Of a stretch of DNA of 64,000 nt, positions 7,822 to 16,942 are shown in pieces (position 1 is the first letter of the stretch; each line of letters starts with the position of its first letter). Below the pieces are notes generated by a model. The model searched no databases. It was not told the origin of the DNA and saw only the letters and a program-made list of their open reading frames with translations. A program made the position numbers and the translations under genes. The stretch is from Terrimonas ferruginea DSM 30193 (GTDB lineage: Bacteria > Bacteroidota > Bacteroidia > Chitinophagales > Chitinophagaceae): NCBI RefSeq assembly GCF_000425585.1, contig NZ_AUDS01000009.1:27708-91707 (forward strand), read 5' to 3'.

Positions 7822-8812
7822 GCAGGCCTATTATATCCGTCAGTACAGTTTCGAAGACTACCGTCATGGTGGAGTAGGCTATGCCGATGCCGAAACGATC
7901 CTCTCGCAGGAAGGTTATCGACCGCTGGAGCTGCCGGGTCGTACATCGGGTGGCTTTTTTTCTTTTTTCAAAAGATTAATATATATCATCATGGCGGCGT
8001 TGCGCGTCAGACGCGATGAGAAAGTAGTGTTTATGTTTCCCGTATACGCCAGGATGAATCAATGGCTGATTGCGTTGCTGCGTATGCGTGGAGCAAAACT
8101 GATCTGCTATATTGGCGATATCGATGGGCTGAAAGACAACGATAAAAATGTATTGGAAAAAGAGATTGCTTTTTTTCGCAAGTTTCACTATTTCATTGTG
8201 CACAATGCTGCGATGGCTGAATGGTTCAGACAGCAGGTCGGGGAGCGGACGATTAGCAAAATTGATTTTTTCGATTTTCTCGTTCCGCCGGTTTTCACGC
8301 CACGAAAGCCTGCGCGGGAAGTGGTTTTTGCGGGCAATCTTGCTATCCGAAAATTTTATTGGCAACTGGGAAAAGTGAACGATGTTGTTTTTCATGTGAT
8401 GGGTGCGGAAGAGCAGGGCAAAATAAAAGTGCCCGGCGTGCAGTGGCATCCGCTGGTGTTTCCGCAGGAGTTGCCGGCGCGGCTGCCTGGTTCATTCGGT
8501 CTGTTGTGGGACGGCGATGCGGTGGAGGAATTAAAAGGCCCGCTGGGTAATTACTTCCGGTATATCACTTCGCATAAATTATCGCTTTATATACTTGCGG
8601 GTATGCCGGTGATTGTGGCAGAAGAGGCCGCCACAGCGGCATTGGTAAAAGAATATAATATCGGCATTGCAGTGCCGGGTCTTGTTGATCTTGCCGCACA
8701 CATCGATGCCATAACGCCCGAGCAGTATCAGATGATGCAGGAAAATTTAAAACCCCTTGCGGAACGGATCAGCAAGGGGTGGTGTTTGAAAGATGCGTTG
8801 GGGCAGGTGTGA
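7811..8812 (+). CDS. Glycosyltransferase, probable Gtf3/galactofuranosyltransferase type
   Basis: 333 residues. Layout resembles the Gtf3-like family of GT-B transferases: an N-lobe with HGGVGYADAETILSQEGY, a middle CYIGDIDGLKDND segment (about residues 98-110), FIVHNAAMAEWFRQQ (about 126-140), and a C-lobe with GLLWDGDAV, YITSHKLSLYILAGMPVIVAEEAATAALV (about 252-280). Probable role: sugar addition to a surface glycan. It starts 11 bases before the flippase stop. Its own stop codon TGA is the first unit of the heptamer array R3. Confidence 0.72.
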   Translation: MKHKQAYYIRQYSFEDYRHGGVGYADAETILSQEGYRPLELPGRTSGGFFSFFKRLIYIIMAALRVRRDEKVVFMFPVYARMNQWLIALLRMRGAKLICYIGDIDGLKDNDKNVLEKEIAFFRKFHYFIVHNAAMAEWFRQQVGERTISKIDFFDFLVPPVFTPRKPAREVVFAGNLAIRKFYWQLGKVNDVVFHVMGAEEQGKIKVPGVQWHPLVFPQELPARLPGSFGLLWDGDAVEELKGPLGNYFRYITSHKLSLYILAGMPVIVAEEAATAALVKEYNIGIAVPGLVDLAAHIDAITPEQYQMMQENLKPLAERISKGWCLKDALGQV

Positions 8813-8990
8813 ATCGTCAATCGTCAATGGTGAATGGAACAGTCAAACGAGTAGCACCGGATTTTCACGCGAAGCTGCATAAGGAGCAAAGGCGCAAAGC
8901 TTTTATCGGACCGTTTAACTTACTACTCATGTCCGAAGTACCGGGCGTATTACGGCTGCTTCACTTAATACTTATAACTTAATACTTTTC
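8810..8990. repeat. Composite heptamer repeat element R3
   Basis: Minus orientation of the family: TNGTSAA units (8810-8840), then the conserved module (about 8860-8920, containing CACGCGAAGCTGCATAAGG), then TTACTTA-type units (about 8963-8990). It fills the space between two convergent genes and overlaps both: the TGA stop of the upstream glycosyltransferase and the last four codons plus stop of the downstream minus-strand gene. Confidence 0.85.
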
Positions 8991-9841
8991 ATATACTCCG
9001 CATTTGCAGCTACTGCCTTCAATGGCGTAGTGCCTTCATATTTTTCCTGCTCCACGATAAAATACTCCATGCCGTGTTCTTTGGCTTTTTTCAGCAAGGA
9101 CGGATAGTCGATGCTGCCCTGCCCGAGTATGCACGATGCATTACCACCAGAGGCATTTTTTTCGCGGTCTTTGATATGACAGAGACGGAAACGGTTGTTA
9201 TATTTTTTAAACCAGGCTGAGGCATCTTCACCAGCCGTCACTACCCAATAAATATCCATTTCAAAGTCCACCAGCTTCGGATCTGTTTCTTCCATCATCA
9301 CATCTTGTGGTAAGCGACCTTCGAGCAGTTTGAATGAGTAATCATGATTGTGATAAGCGAAGCGAATGCCGTTTTTACGGCAGATTTCACCTTTCACATT
9401 GAAGTCTGCAGCAAATCGCTTGAAGTCGCTGAGTGATTTTTGTGGTCCCTTCCAGGGGCAGATCAGATATTTCATGCCGATGGAAGCAGCGTCGGCGGCT
9501 TTGCGTTCGAAGTCTTTGTCGATCTCGCAATGACTGGCCACCAATGTTGTGCCGATATCGTCGAGGTATTTTTTCATACCGGCGGCGCCCATTCCCCAAA
9601 ACATGCCGAGTTCTTTCGGTTCGTAGCTCTCGAGTTGTTTATAACCCATGGCCGCTACTTGTTTCAGCACACCCCGCGGATCGCGCGGCATGTCTTCGCG
9701 GAGCGTATAGAGTTGCAACCCGAAGGTTGGAATGGAAGCGGTTTGTGCAGAGGCCGGTGTTTTACAGGCCCATGAGCCAAGTGTTACGGCGGCTAATGAA
9801 CCTCCGGTCAGTTTTAAAAAGTTTCGACGCGATTGTTGCAT
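8972..9841 (-). CDS. Exported sugar phosphate isomerase/epimerase-like TIM-barrel protein
   Basis: 289 residues. N-terminus MQQSRRNFLKLTGG followed by a hydrophobic stretch is a twin-arginine (Tat) signal, with AxA-type cleavage near ASAQT (residue 34). The mature part is an AP endonuclease family 2-like TIM barrel: FGLQLYTLRED, FAYHNHDYSF (about 170-179), FEMDIYWVV, LCHIKDREK and YFIVEQEKYEG, with His/Glu/Asp metal ligands visible. Last gene of a five-gene operon with the GMC dehydrogenase, so it probably isomerises or beta-eliminates an oxidised sugar in the periplasm. The last four residues and stop are encoded by repeat element R3. Confidence 0.85.
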   Translation of the reverse strand: MQQSRRNFLKLTGGSLAAVTLGSWACKTPASAQTASIPTFGLQLYTLREDMPRDPRGVLKQVAAMGYKQLESYEPKELGMFWGMGAAGMKKYLDDIGTTLVASHCEIDKDFERKAADAASIGMKYLICPWKGPQKSLSDFKRFAADFNVKGEICRKNGIRFAYHNHDYSFKLLEGRLPQDVMMEETDPKLVDFEMDIYWVVTAGEDASAWFKKYNNRFRLCHIKDREKNASGGNASCILGQGSIDYPSLLKKAKEHGMEYFIVEQEKYEGTTPLKAVAANAEYMKSIKL

Positions 9842-9861
9842 GATCGTTTGGTTTTAAAGGA

Positions 9862-10449
9862 TCAGCCCCAGGCACGATCCCCTTTTTTGTAATCAAGACA
9901 GCCATCATATTTTCCGGGTACCGCTACGTGCCGCAATACCTGTGTAGCACCGGGTTCCGATGTAAAGAAGCCAAGTATGGTAAGCTGTTTCATCATCGTA
10001 AAATAATGTGCCGGCATTTTCTTGTCTTTCGACTCTTTGTCGGCTTTCGACTTTTTCTCGTTATATTCTGTGGCTTCTTTATTCAGTTTGTTCAACAGCT
10101 CATGCCGTTGCTCCGGCGTGATATCGAGGAACGCTTTTTTGTATTGTTCCTTCGACGCGTCGTTGAGTTTACCGATGCCTTCGTGGAAGATCTTTTGATC
10201 ATCCTTTGTGTACGTATCGTTCACCATTACCGTCATAAACTGACCAACGGCAGCGTCTTTTGCGCCGGGCGTTTTTGTTTTGGGTAAAATGGTTTCCGCC
10301 ACTTCATCGAGGAAGCGGATATCGTCGGTGCTGAAAGTAGTGCCACCAATGGTTGGTGATTGACCACAACCCGAGAGCAGCAGGTCGCCTCCGATCATGG
10401 CGGTGCCTGTGAGCACAGCGATCATTTTCAGTAGTTCTCTTCTTTCCAT
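9862..10449 (-). CDS. Gluconate 2-dehydrogenase subunit 3-like small subunit, Tat-exported
   Basis: 195 residues from MERRELLKM. Residues 1-28 form a twin-arginine signal (ERRELLK then a hydrophobic run ending at a Cys, LLLSGCG, which may also be a lipobox). The body has the family motif TFSTDDIRFLDEVAETILPKTKTPGAKDA (about 43-71) and a C-terminal LTILGFFTSEPGATQVLRHVAVPGKYDGC. Such subunits partner GMC dehydrogenases and carry the export signal for the complex. It starts 1 base after the GMC stop; an alternative start at 10476 would overlap the GMC gene. The pairing predicts an FAD-dependent periplasmic sugar dehydrogenase. Confidence 0.88.
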   Translation of the reverse strand: MERRELLKMIAVLTGTAMIGGDLLLSGCGQSPTIGGTTFSTDDIRFLDEVAETILPKTKTPGAKDAAVGQFMTVMVNDTYTKDDQKIFHEGIGKLNDASKEQYKKAFLDITPEQRHELLNKLNKEATEYNEKKSKADKESKDKKMPAHYFTMMKQLTILGFFTSEPGATQVLRHVAVPGKYDGCLDYKKGDRAWG

Positions 10450-10450
10450 A

Positions 10451-12136
10451 TCAGAGGTTTCCTTTTTTAAGTTCATTAAATGCGAAGTCTGCTGCGCGTG
10501 CAGTCATCGCCATATAGGTGAGTGAGGGATTCACGCAGGAGGCGGACGTCATGGCGGCGCCGTCTGTTACGAATACATTCGGGGCATCCCATACCTGGTT
10601 GTGCCCGTTGAGCACGGATGTTTTGGGATCGCGGCCCATGCGCGCGGTACCCATTTCATGAATACCCATGCCTACTTCGTACGGATTATCCCAGGTGCGC
10701 ACATCTTTCACGCCGGCTGCTTCGAGCATTTCTTTGGCATCATTGATCATGTCCTGCCGCATTTTCTTTTCATTGTCTTTGATCTCGGCGTCCATGTCGA
10801 GGACGGGTAATCCCCATTTATCTTTTTTATTCTTGTTGAGTGTGATTTTGTTTTCGTGGTAGGGGAGCATTTCACCAAAACCCGTAATACCGATGGTCCA
10901 GGCACCGGGCTCTGCCAAAGCTTCTTTCAGATCGGCACCGATGCCGAGTTCTGCCACATCTCTTTTCCAGTTGCCGCGGCTGGCTGATCCCTGGTAGCCG
11001 AATCCCCGCAGGTAATCGCGTTTGTCGCCATGAATATTGCGGAAGCGTGGGATATAAATACCGGTGGGGCGGCGGCCATAAAAATATTTGTCTTCGTAGC
11101 CTTCGACGGTACCCGATGCGCCGCAACGGAAATGGTGGTCCATCAGGTTGTGGCCGAGTTCGCCGCTGCTGCTGCCCAATCCGTCAGGCCAGATATCGGT
11201 AGCAGAATTCATGAGCACCCAGGTGGAATTGAGTGCCGACGCATTCAGGAAAATCACTTTTGCTTTATAAACATGCGTCTTGTTTGTTTCGGCATCGAGT
11301 ATTTCCACACCTGTGGCGCGTTTGGTGTCTTTATCGTAAAGAATGCGTGTAACGATAGAGAAGGGGCGAAGCGTGAGGTTTCCCGTTGCCATGGCTGCAG
11401 GAAGTGTGGCGGATTGTGTACTGAAGTAAGCGCCAAAGGGACAACCTCTCCAGCAACGGTCGCGGTACTGGCAGTTGGTGCGTTTTTGTTCGGGTCTTAC
11501 TTCGGTGATGTTGGCACTTCGTCCGATGATCATATGACGGGAGCCTTTGTAAATGTCCTGGAGACGTTTGGCCACATCTTTCTCCACGCAGTTCATCTCC
11601 ATGGCTTTTACATAATCGCCGTCAGGCAATACATCCAGTCCGTCGCGGTTGCCTTGTATGCCGGCAAATTTTTCTGCGTAGCTGTACCACGGCGCCATGT
11701 CTTCATACCGGATAGGCCAGTCTACGGCAATGTTTTCTTTTCCATTGGCTTCAAAGTCCCATTTGTTGAAGCGGTAACTCTGGCGTCCCCAGGTGAGTGA
11801 ACGACCACCAACGTGATAACCTCTGAACCAGGAGAAGGGCTTGGTTTCGGTATAAGGGCACTCTTTATCTTTTACCCAAAAGTCCAGCACGGTTTCATTA
11901 AGCGGGTAGTCGCGTTTAAGCACCGGATAATCTTCAATCATTTGTTGGGTACGGCCGCCGCGGTGCGGGAACTCCCAGCTTTCTTTGTTGGCATTCACGT
12001 AATCCTTTACATGCACAACGTCTCTCCCGCGTTCGAGCATGATGGTCTTCAGGCCTTTTTCGCAAAGTTCCTTTGCGGCCCAGCCACCGCTGATACCGGA
12101 TCCTACGACAATGGCGTCAAATTCGTTTTCTGGCAT
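10451..12136 (-). CDS. GMC-family FAD sugar dehydrogenase, catalytic subunit
   Basis: 561 residues. The FAD-binding motif VVGSGISGGWAAKEL lies at about residues 10-24 and the adenine-ribose Glu in TIMLERG follows. A Cys cluster, C222-x5-C228-x3-C232 (NCQYRDRCWRGCPFGA), has the spacing of the 3Fe-4S ligands known in Burkholderia FAD glucose dehydrogenase. The catalytic His (H493, GIHEMGTARMG) and Asn (N536, CVNPSLT) are present. It has no signal peptide, which fits co-export with the Tat-bearing small subunit encoded 1 base downstream. Likely reaction: oxidation of a glycoside hydroxyl (C3 suggested by the DUF1080 neighbour), electrons passing to the nearby cytochrome c. Confidence 0.9.
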   Translation of the reverse strand: MPENEFDAIVVGSGISGGWAAKELCEKGLKTIMLERGRDVVHVKDYVNANKESWEFPHRGGRTQQMIEDYPVLKRDYPLNETVLDFWVKDKECPYTETKPFSWFRGYHVGGRSLTWGRQSYRFNKWDFEANGKENIAVDWPIRYEDMAPWYSYAEKFAGIQGNRDGLDVLPDGDYVKAMEMNCVEKDVAKRLQDIYKGSRHMIIGRSANITEVRPEQKRTNCQYRDRCWRGCPFGAYFSTQSATLPAAMATGNLTLRPFSIVTRILYDKDTKRATGVEILDAETNKTHVYKAKVIFLNASALNSTWVLMNSATDIWPDGLGSSSGELGHNLMDHHFRCGASGTVEGYEDKYFYGRRPTGIYIPRFRNIHGDKRDYLRGFGYQGSASRGNWKRDVAELGIGADLKEALAEPGAWTIGITGFGEMLPYHENKITLNKNKKDKWGLPVLDMDAEIKDNEKKMRQDMINDAKEMLEAAGVKDVRTWDNPYEVGMGIHEMGTARMGRDPKTSVLNGHNQVWDAPNVFVTDGAAMTSASCVNPSLTYMAMTARAADFAFNELKKGNL

Positions 12137-12210
12137 AGTATATACAATTTGTCCGGAAGGCTCTGCACGAGACCTCAGGAGTTGAAAATGTGGATCACAG
12201 GTTTGAAGGT

Positions 12211-13098
12211 TTATACATCACATATTTGTATGGCCTTTTTCAAGGCGGCTATTTTTTCTTCAGGCGTTTTACCGGTGGGGCGGAATTCCTGCGCTACATA
12301 TCCTTTGAATCCCGTTTCGGCAATGGCTTTCATCACGGCAGGATAAAAAATTTCCTGGCTTTCATCGATCTCGTTTCGTCCCGGCACACCTGCTGTGTGA
12401 TAGTGGCCGAAGTATTCATGGTTATCGCGGATCGTATGAATGATATCGCCTTCATTGATTTGCATGTGATAAATATCGTACAGCAATTTGAAGTTAGGCG
12501 AACCGAGTCTTTTACACAACTCCACGCCCCATGCACTTTTATCGGCCATATAATCTTTGTGATCGACTTTGCTGTTGAACAGTTCCATCTGGATCACTAC
12601 TTCTTTCTTCTCCGCGAGCGCCATGATTCTTTTTAATCCCTTCACACAATTATTCAACCCTGTTTCGTCATCCATGCCATTCCTGTTGCCGCTGAAGCAA
12701 ATGAGATTGGCATAACCGGCAGCCGCTACCAGGTCGATATGTTTTGTATAATTATCGACGAGTGTATTGTGGTATTGCGGATCGTTCCAGCCTTTTACCA
12801 GACTGATTTCTGCGCCATTGCACATGGAAGAGTCGACGCCGTTTTTTTTCAAGATGTGCCAATCTTTTGGACCAACAAGATCGATAGCGGCAAAGCCGAT
12901 GTCTTTCACTACATGGCAGAGTTCATCGAGCGAAAGAAAATTATAGGTCCATGAACATACAGAGTGAAGGATATTCCCTTTCAAAGCGGGTGTGTTTGTG
13001 CTGCCGGAAAAAGCACTCAGCGTAGTGCCGGCGCCCGCGGCCAGCGCGGCAGTGGTAACGGATTGCAGCCATGATCTGCGCGATTGTGTTCCTGCCAT
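12211..13098 (-). CDS. Exported hydroxypyruvate isomerase-like TIM-barrel protein
   Basis: 295 residues from MAGTQSRRSWLQSV; the SRRSWLQ twin-arginine motif and following Ala/Gly-rich hydrophobic stretch indicate Tat export, with cleavage near residues 30-38. The mature barrel resembles hydroxypyruvate isomerase: HSVCSWTYNF, DLVGPKDW, VIQMELFNSKVDHKDYM (about 180-197), LLYDIYHMQINEGD (about 215-228), GHYHTAGVPGRNEIDESQEI and YVAQEFRPTG. Metal-ligand Glu, Asp, His and Glu are all in place. A longer start at 13149 lies inside the upstream transporter gene and would hide the signal peptide. Lies 7 bases after the transporter stop, in the same operon. Confidence 0.86.
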   Translation of the reverse strand: MAGTQSRRSWLQSVTTAALAAGAGTTLSAFSGSTNTPALKGNILHSVCSWTYNFLSLDELCHVVKDIGFAAIDLVGPKDWHILKKNGVDSSMCNGAEISLVKGWNDPQYHNTLVDNYTKHIDLVAAAGYANLICFSGNRNGMDDETGLNNCVKGLKRIMALAEKKEVVIQMELFNSKVDHKDYMADKSAWGVELCKRLGSPNFKLLYDIYHMQINEGDIIHTIRDNHEYFGHYHTAGVPGRNEIDESQEIFYPAVMKAIAETGFKGYVAQEFRPTGKTPEEKIAALKKAIQICDV

Positions 13099-13105
13099 AA
13101 AAATA

Positions 13106-14332
13106 TTATAAAGCGATTTTCTTCGTTTCTTTTTTAAATAACAAAGCAAACAACAGGAATACCACAGCTGCGATACCTGCGGGAATTAACCAGATCATTT
13201 TGTAATCGAAACTGCCTTCGCCGGTTTTGTAATGATCGGTGATCAAACCTGCTATTTTGAATCCGATAAGCATACCTACACCATAAGTAGCCAGTGTGAT
13301 CAAGCCTTGTGCAGCGCTTTTGTATTGTTCGCCCGCGCGTGCATCGGTATAGATTTGTCCGGATACAAAAAAGAAATCGTAACACACACCGTGCAGTACG
13401 ATGCCGAGTATTAGCATAAAGAAAAGATCGTCTGCATTACCGTAGGCAAATAGCAGGTAACGTACGACCCAGGCCAGCATGCCTACGAGTATTGTTTTCT
13501 TGAAACCATAACGTGTAAAGAATACAGGCAGTAACAACATGAATAAAACTTCAGATACCTGCCCGAGTGACATCAGGCCTGTTGCGTTTTCCACACCTGA
13601 ATGCACCAGGAATGTATTGGTTACCTGGTAGTAGAACGCAAGCGGAATACAAATGGCGACCGACGCGAGAAAGAAGACGGCAAAATTGCGATCCTTTAAT
13701 AGTTTCAATGCATCTACTCCCAGTATTTTACCAATGGAAATTTTTTCACCTTTGGCACGCGGAGGCGTGGCGGGCAGGGTAAAGCTGAAAAGTCCGAGGA
13801 GTAAAGAACTGCCACCCGCCAGCAGGAAAGTGTTTTTCAATTGACCGGCTGCTGAGGCTTCTGAATTATCCCAACGGAATGCATAACTGATCAGCAGTCC
13901 CGCAACGATCCAGCCAATAGTGCCGAATACACGGATGGAAGAAAATTGTTTTTCCGGGTTACTCATTTGATTGAACGATACAGAAGCAACCAATGCCAGG
14001 GTAGGCATAAACAAGATCATATAACCAAGCACATAAGGATAAAATTCACCGACTGTTTCTGCATTGTACATCTGGTACATCAATACTGCACCAACAAGAT
14101 GTAAGAAACCAAGGATGCGTTCAGCCCGGATGAAGCGATCGGCGATGAGGCCGATAATAAACGGAGCAATGATGGCTCCCCATGACTGCGTGGAGAACAC
14201 GTCTCCTGTTTGCGCTCCATCAGCTTTAAGGTTGATGGAAAGAAATGTTCCAAGGGAAACAAACCATGCTCCCCATGTGAAAAATTCAAGAAACATCATG
14301 GCCGATAAACGGACACGGATCATTGGATTCAT
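13106..14332 (-). CDS. MFS transporter, nucleoside:H+ symporter (NupG) type
   Basis: About 408 residues and 12 membrane helices. The N-terminus MNPMIRVRLSAMMFLEFFTWGAWFVSLGTFL is the standard start of NupG/XapB-like permeases. An ATG 60 bases upstream (14392) is possible, but the added codons are AT-rich and unlike the family. In Bacteroidota these permeases often sit in carbohydrate loci, and the operon context suggests import of a sugar or keto-sugar rather than a nucleoside; this is inference. First gene of the five-gene minus-strand operon, divergent from the Gfo/Idh/MocA gene. Confidence 0.83.
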   Translation of the reverse strand: MNPMIRVRLSAMMFLEFFTWGAWFVSLGTFLSINLKADGAQTGDVFSTQSWGAIIAPFIIGLIADRFIRAERILGFLHLVGAVLMYQMYNAETVGEFYPYVLGYMILFMPTLALVASVSFNQMSNPEKQFSSIRVFGTIGWIVAGLLISYAFRWDNSEASAAGQLKNTFLLAGGSSLLLGLFSFTLPATPPRAKGEKISIGKILGVDALKLLKDRNFAVFFLASVAICIPLAFYYQVTNTFLVHSGVENATGLMSLGQVSEVLFMLLLPVFFTRYGFKKTILVGMLAWVVRYLLFAYGNADDLFFMLILGIVLHGVCYDFFFVSGQIYTDARAGEQYKSAAQGLITLATYGVGMLIGFKIAGLITDHYKTGEGSFDYKMIWLIPAGIAAVVFLLFALLFKKETKKIAL

Positions 14333-14442
14333 ACGCAGCTCATTAAATTTATTTGTCAATAAAAACTGATTAAATGTACTATTTTTAGCCATACAATTTT
14401 TTATTCTTCAACCTCTTTTTAAGAAAGCAAAAACGATTGAGC

Positions 14443-15609
14443 ATGGCCAAACGCAAACTCAAAATGGGAATGGCAGGCGGCGGACCCGGATCATTCATAG
14501 GCGCTGTACACCGCATGGCTGCTGCATTAGACGGCGAGATCGAAATCGTTTGCGGAGCGTTCAGCGCGGATCCTGAGAAGTCGGCACAGACCGGCGCCGC
14601 ACTTGGATTACCGGTTGAAAGAGTGTACGGATCGTATCGCGAAATGTTCCGCGCAGAGGCTGAGTTGCCACCCCATGAACGCATGGAATTTGTTTCAATA
14701 GTTACCCCCAACCACGTGCATGCCGAGCCCGCAATGCTGGCTTTGGAGCACGGATTCCATGTGGTGCTCGATAAACCGATGACCCTGAACCTGGCCGAAG
14801 CCATCGAATTGCAACAGGCAGTCGAACGTTCAGGATTGCTGTTTTGCCTTACCCATACTTACACCGGTTATCCGATGATCAAGGAAGCAAGACAATTGGT
14901 GGCCTCGGGAAAATTCGGCACTATACGAAAAGTATATGTAGAATATCCGCAGGGATGGCTCAGCACTTACGCCGAAGGTGGTGACAATAAACAAGCTGCC
15001 TGGCGTACCGATCCCGCGCGCAGCGGCATTGCCGGTGCAATGGGAGACATCGGAACACATGCCTTCAACCTGGCAGAATATGTAAGCGGGCTCGAAGTGG
15101 AATCCCTGTGTGCCGATATACAAACCGTTGTACCCGGAAGAAAACTCGATGATGATGGTTCGGTGTTGCTGCGTTTTCAAAACGGTGCCAGTGGTGTATT
15201 GATAGCCACACAGGTGGCAGCCGGTGAAGAAAACAATGTGCGCATAAGAGTATATGGTGAGAAAGGCGGATTGGAGTGGCAACAGCAGGACGCTAACACT
15301 TTATTGGTGAAATGGTCTGACCGGCCGGCTGAAGTATGGCGCACAGGCGGAAGTTATGTTTCGGAATATGCGGCACATAACACGCGCGTGCCGGCAGGGC
15401 ATCCCGAAGGATATCTCGAAGCCTTTGCCAATCTTTACCGGAACTTCGCGCTGACTTTACGTGCACGTCTCGATGGTACGGAAGCCACGGCGGTAATGCT
15501 CGATTTTCCGGGAATCCGCGAGGGCGTGAGAGGAATGATGTTTATCGATCGTGTAATAGCGAGCGGACAGGCCACACAGAAATGGACAGCGCTGAATGCA
15601 GGCGCATGA
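14443..15609 (+). CDS. Gfo/Idh/MocA family oxidoreductase
   Basis: 388 residues from the ATG at 14443 ([14 protein letters not shown]); a TTG two codons upstream is not needed. N-terminal Rossmann domain with [15 protein letters not shown] as the dinucleotide loop, then [12 protein letters not shown] and [11 protein letters not shown], whose Lys is the conserved catalytic-site Lys (about residue 111). The C-terminal alpha/beta domain has [14 protein letters not shown] (about 205-218). NAD(P)-dependent cytoplasmic sugar or sugar-derivative oxidoreductase; in 3-keto-glycoside pathways such enzymes oxidise or reduce C3 of the sugar. Followed 24 bases later by a TIM-barrel isomerase, forming an operon. 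Confidence 0.88.
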   Translation: MAKRKLKMGMAGGGPGSFIGAVHRMAAALDGEIEIVCGAFSADPEKSAQTGAALGLPVERVYGSYREMFRAEAELPPHERMEFVSIVTPNHVHAEPAMLALEHGFHVVLDKPMTLNLAEAIELQQAVERSGLLFCLTHTYTGYPMIKEARQLVASGKFGTIRKVYVEYPQGWLSTYAEGGDNKQAAWRTDPARSGIAGAMGDIGTHAFNLAEYVSGLEVESLCADIQTVVPGRKLDDDGSVLLRFQNGASGVLIATQVAAGEENNVRIRVYGEKGGLEWQQQDANTLLVKWSDRPAEVWRTGGSYVSEYAAHNTRVPAGHPEGYLEAFANLYRNFALTLRARLDGTEATAVMLDFPGIREGVRGMMFIDRVIASGQATQKWTALNAGA

Positions 15610-15633
15610 TTGTTTATCTTATTTTCACCTGAT

Positions 15634-16692
15634 ATGAAAACAGTAAAAGGACCCGGTATATTTCTCGCGCAGTTTCTGGGCGACAAAGCGCCGTTTAATA
15701 ATCTGCGCTCCCTTTGTTTGTGGGCGGAGTCGCTTGGTTTCAAAGGCGTGCAGATTCCTACATGGGATAGCCGCTGCATCGACTTGCAGCAGGCAGCAGA
15801 AAGCAAGACCTATGCGGATGAAGTAAGGGGCATCGTGGAAGAATGCGGATTGGTGATAACGGAATTGTCTACCCATCTGCAAGGCCAGTTGGTGGCAGTG
15901 CATCCGGCTTACAATGAATTGTTTGATGGCTTTGCACCCGAAGCATTACGCGGTAATCCCGCGGCGCGCACCGAATGGGCTGTGCAGCAATTGAAATATG
16001 GCGCGCAGGCGTCGCGCAACCTCGGGCTTACCGCCCATCCGACTTTCAGTGGCGCATTGATCTGGCATACCTTCCATCCCTGGCCGCAGCGCCCTGCGGG
16101 ATTGGTAGACGAAGCGTTCACCGAGCTGGCAAAACGCTGGCGCCCGATCCTCGATTATTTCGATGAACACGGTGTGGATCTGTGTTATGAAATTCATCCG
16201 GGTGAAGACCTGTTCGATGGTATCACCTATGAAATGTTCCTGGAAAAAGTAAACAATCATCCGCGTGCCTGCCTGTTGTATGACCCGTCGCATTTTGTAT
16301 TGCAGCAACTGGACTATGTACAATACATCGATTTTTATCATGAACGTATCAAAGCGTTTCATGTAAAAGATGCGGAGTTCAATGCCACGGGCAAACAAGG
16401 TACATTTGGTGGTTACCAGAGCTGGCTCAACCGTGCGGGCCGTTATCGTTCGCCGGGAGACGGACAAGTAGATTTTAAAAGAATTTTCAGCAAACTGGCC
16501 GAGTATGATTTCGATGGATGGGCGGTGATGGAGTGGGAGTGTTGCATCAAACATCCGGAGGATGGAGCCAGGGAAGGAGCAAAGTTCATCCAGGATCATA
16601 TCATCCGTGTGACGGATAAGGCCTTTGATGATTTTGCCGGAGTGGAAACGGATAAAGGACTGTTGAGAAGGATTATTGGTTTGGATAAGTGA
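15634..16692 (+). CDS. Sugar phosphate isomerase/epimerase, cytoplasmic TIM barrel
   Basis: 352 residues starting MKTVKGPGIFLAQFLGD; an upstream in-frame TTG/ATG-like extension at 15610 is rejected. No signal peptide, unlike the two TIM-barrel proteins of the opposite operon. AP endonuclease 2-like barrel with GFKGVQIPTWD (about 37-47), VDLCYEIHPGEDLFDG (about 180-195), LLYDPSHFVLQQLDYVQYI, IKAFHVKDAEF and WAVMEWECCIKHPEDGA; His, Glu and Asp metal ligands are visible. Pairs with the oxidoreductase just upstream. The stop codon TGA forms the first unit (TGAATGG) of repeat element R4. Confidence 0.86.
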   Translation: MKTVKGPGIFLAQFLGDKAPFNNLRSLCLWAESLGFKGVQIPTWDSRCIDLQQAAESKTYADEVRGIVEECGLVITELSTHLQGQLVAVHPAYNELFDGFAPEALRGNPAARTEWAVQQLKYGAQASRNLGLTAHPTFSGALIWHTFHPWPQRPAGLVDEAFTELAKRWRPILDYFDEHGVDLCYEIHPGEDLFDGITYEMFLEKVNNHPRACLLYDPSHFVLQQLDYVQYIDFYHERIKAFHVKDAEFNATGKQGTFGGYQSWLNRAGRYRSPGDGQVDFKRIFSKLAEYDFDGWAVMEWECCIKHPEDGAREGAKFIQDHIIRVTDKAFDDFAGVETDKGLLRRIIGLDK

Positions 16693-16917
16693 ATGGTGAA
16701 TGGTGAATGGTCAATGGTGAATAGTCACTGGTGAATAGTCAATAGTCAATGGTGAATAGGTCATGAGGGTTATCTCACTTAACACTTATTACTTAACACT
16801 TATTACTTAACACTTATTACTTAACACTTATTACTTAACACTTATTACTTAACACTTATTACTTAACACTTATTACTTAATACTTATTACTCAATACTTA
16901 TTACTTAGAACTTATAA
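16690..16917. repeat. Composite heptamer repeat element R4
   Basis: Bases 16690-16760 are TGAATGG, TGAATAG or TCAATAG units. Bases about 16777-16917 are about ten near-perfect copies of a 14-bp double unit, CACTTATTACTTAA. The left end provides the stop codon of the upstream gene and the right end merges into the -7 box of the cytochrome gene. The longest array in the window. Confidence 0.92.
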
Positions 16918-16922
16918 CTTTG
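16915..16922 (+). promoter_or_regulatory. Candidate -7 box of the cytochrome c gene, at the end of a heptamer array
   Basis: TAACTTTG matches TAnnTTTG exactly and is formed by the last degenerate array unit, CTTATAACTTTG. The ATG follows 20 bases later. Confidence 0.5.
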
Positions 16923-16942
16923 ATACAAAACAAGAAATCGAC

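Noticed and set aside
11030-11800. Plus-strand frame of 256 codons inside the GMC gene
   Set aside because: It is antisense to the GMC dehydrogenase, whose FAD and catalytic motifs are intact.
14333-14392. Alternative start of the MFS permease at ATG 14392
   Set aside because: Added 20 residues are AT-rich and unlike NupG-type proteins; kept as a minor possibility.
16690-16917. CRISPR-like array
   Set aside because: Units are 7 or 14 bp and directly tandem, without unique spacers; no cas genes are nearby.
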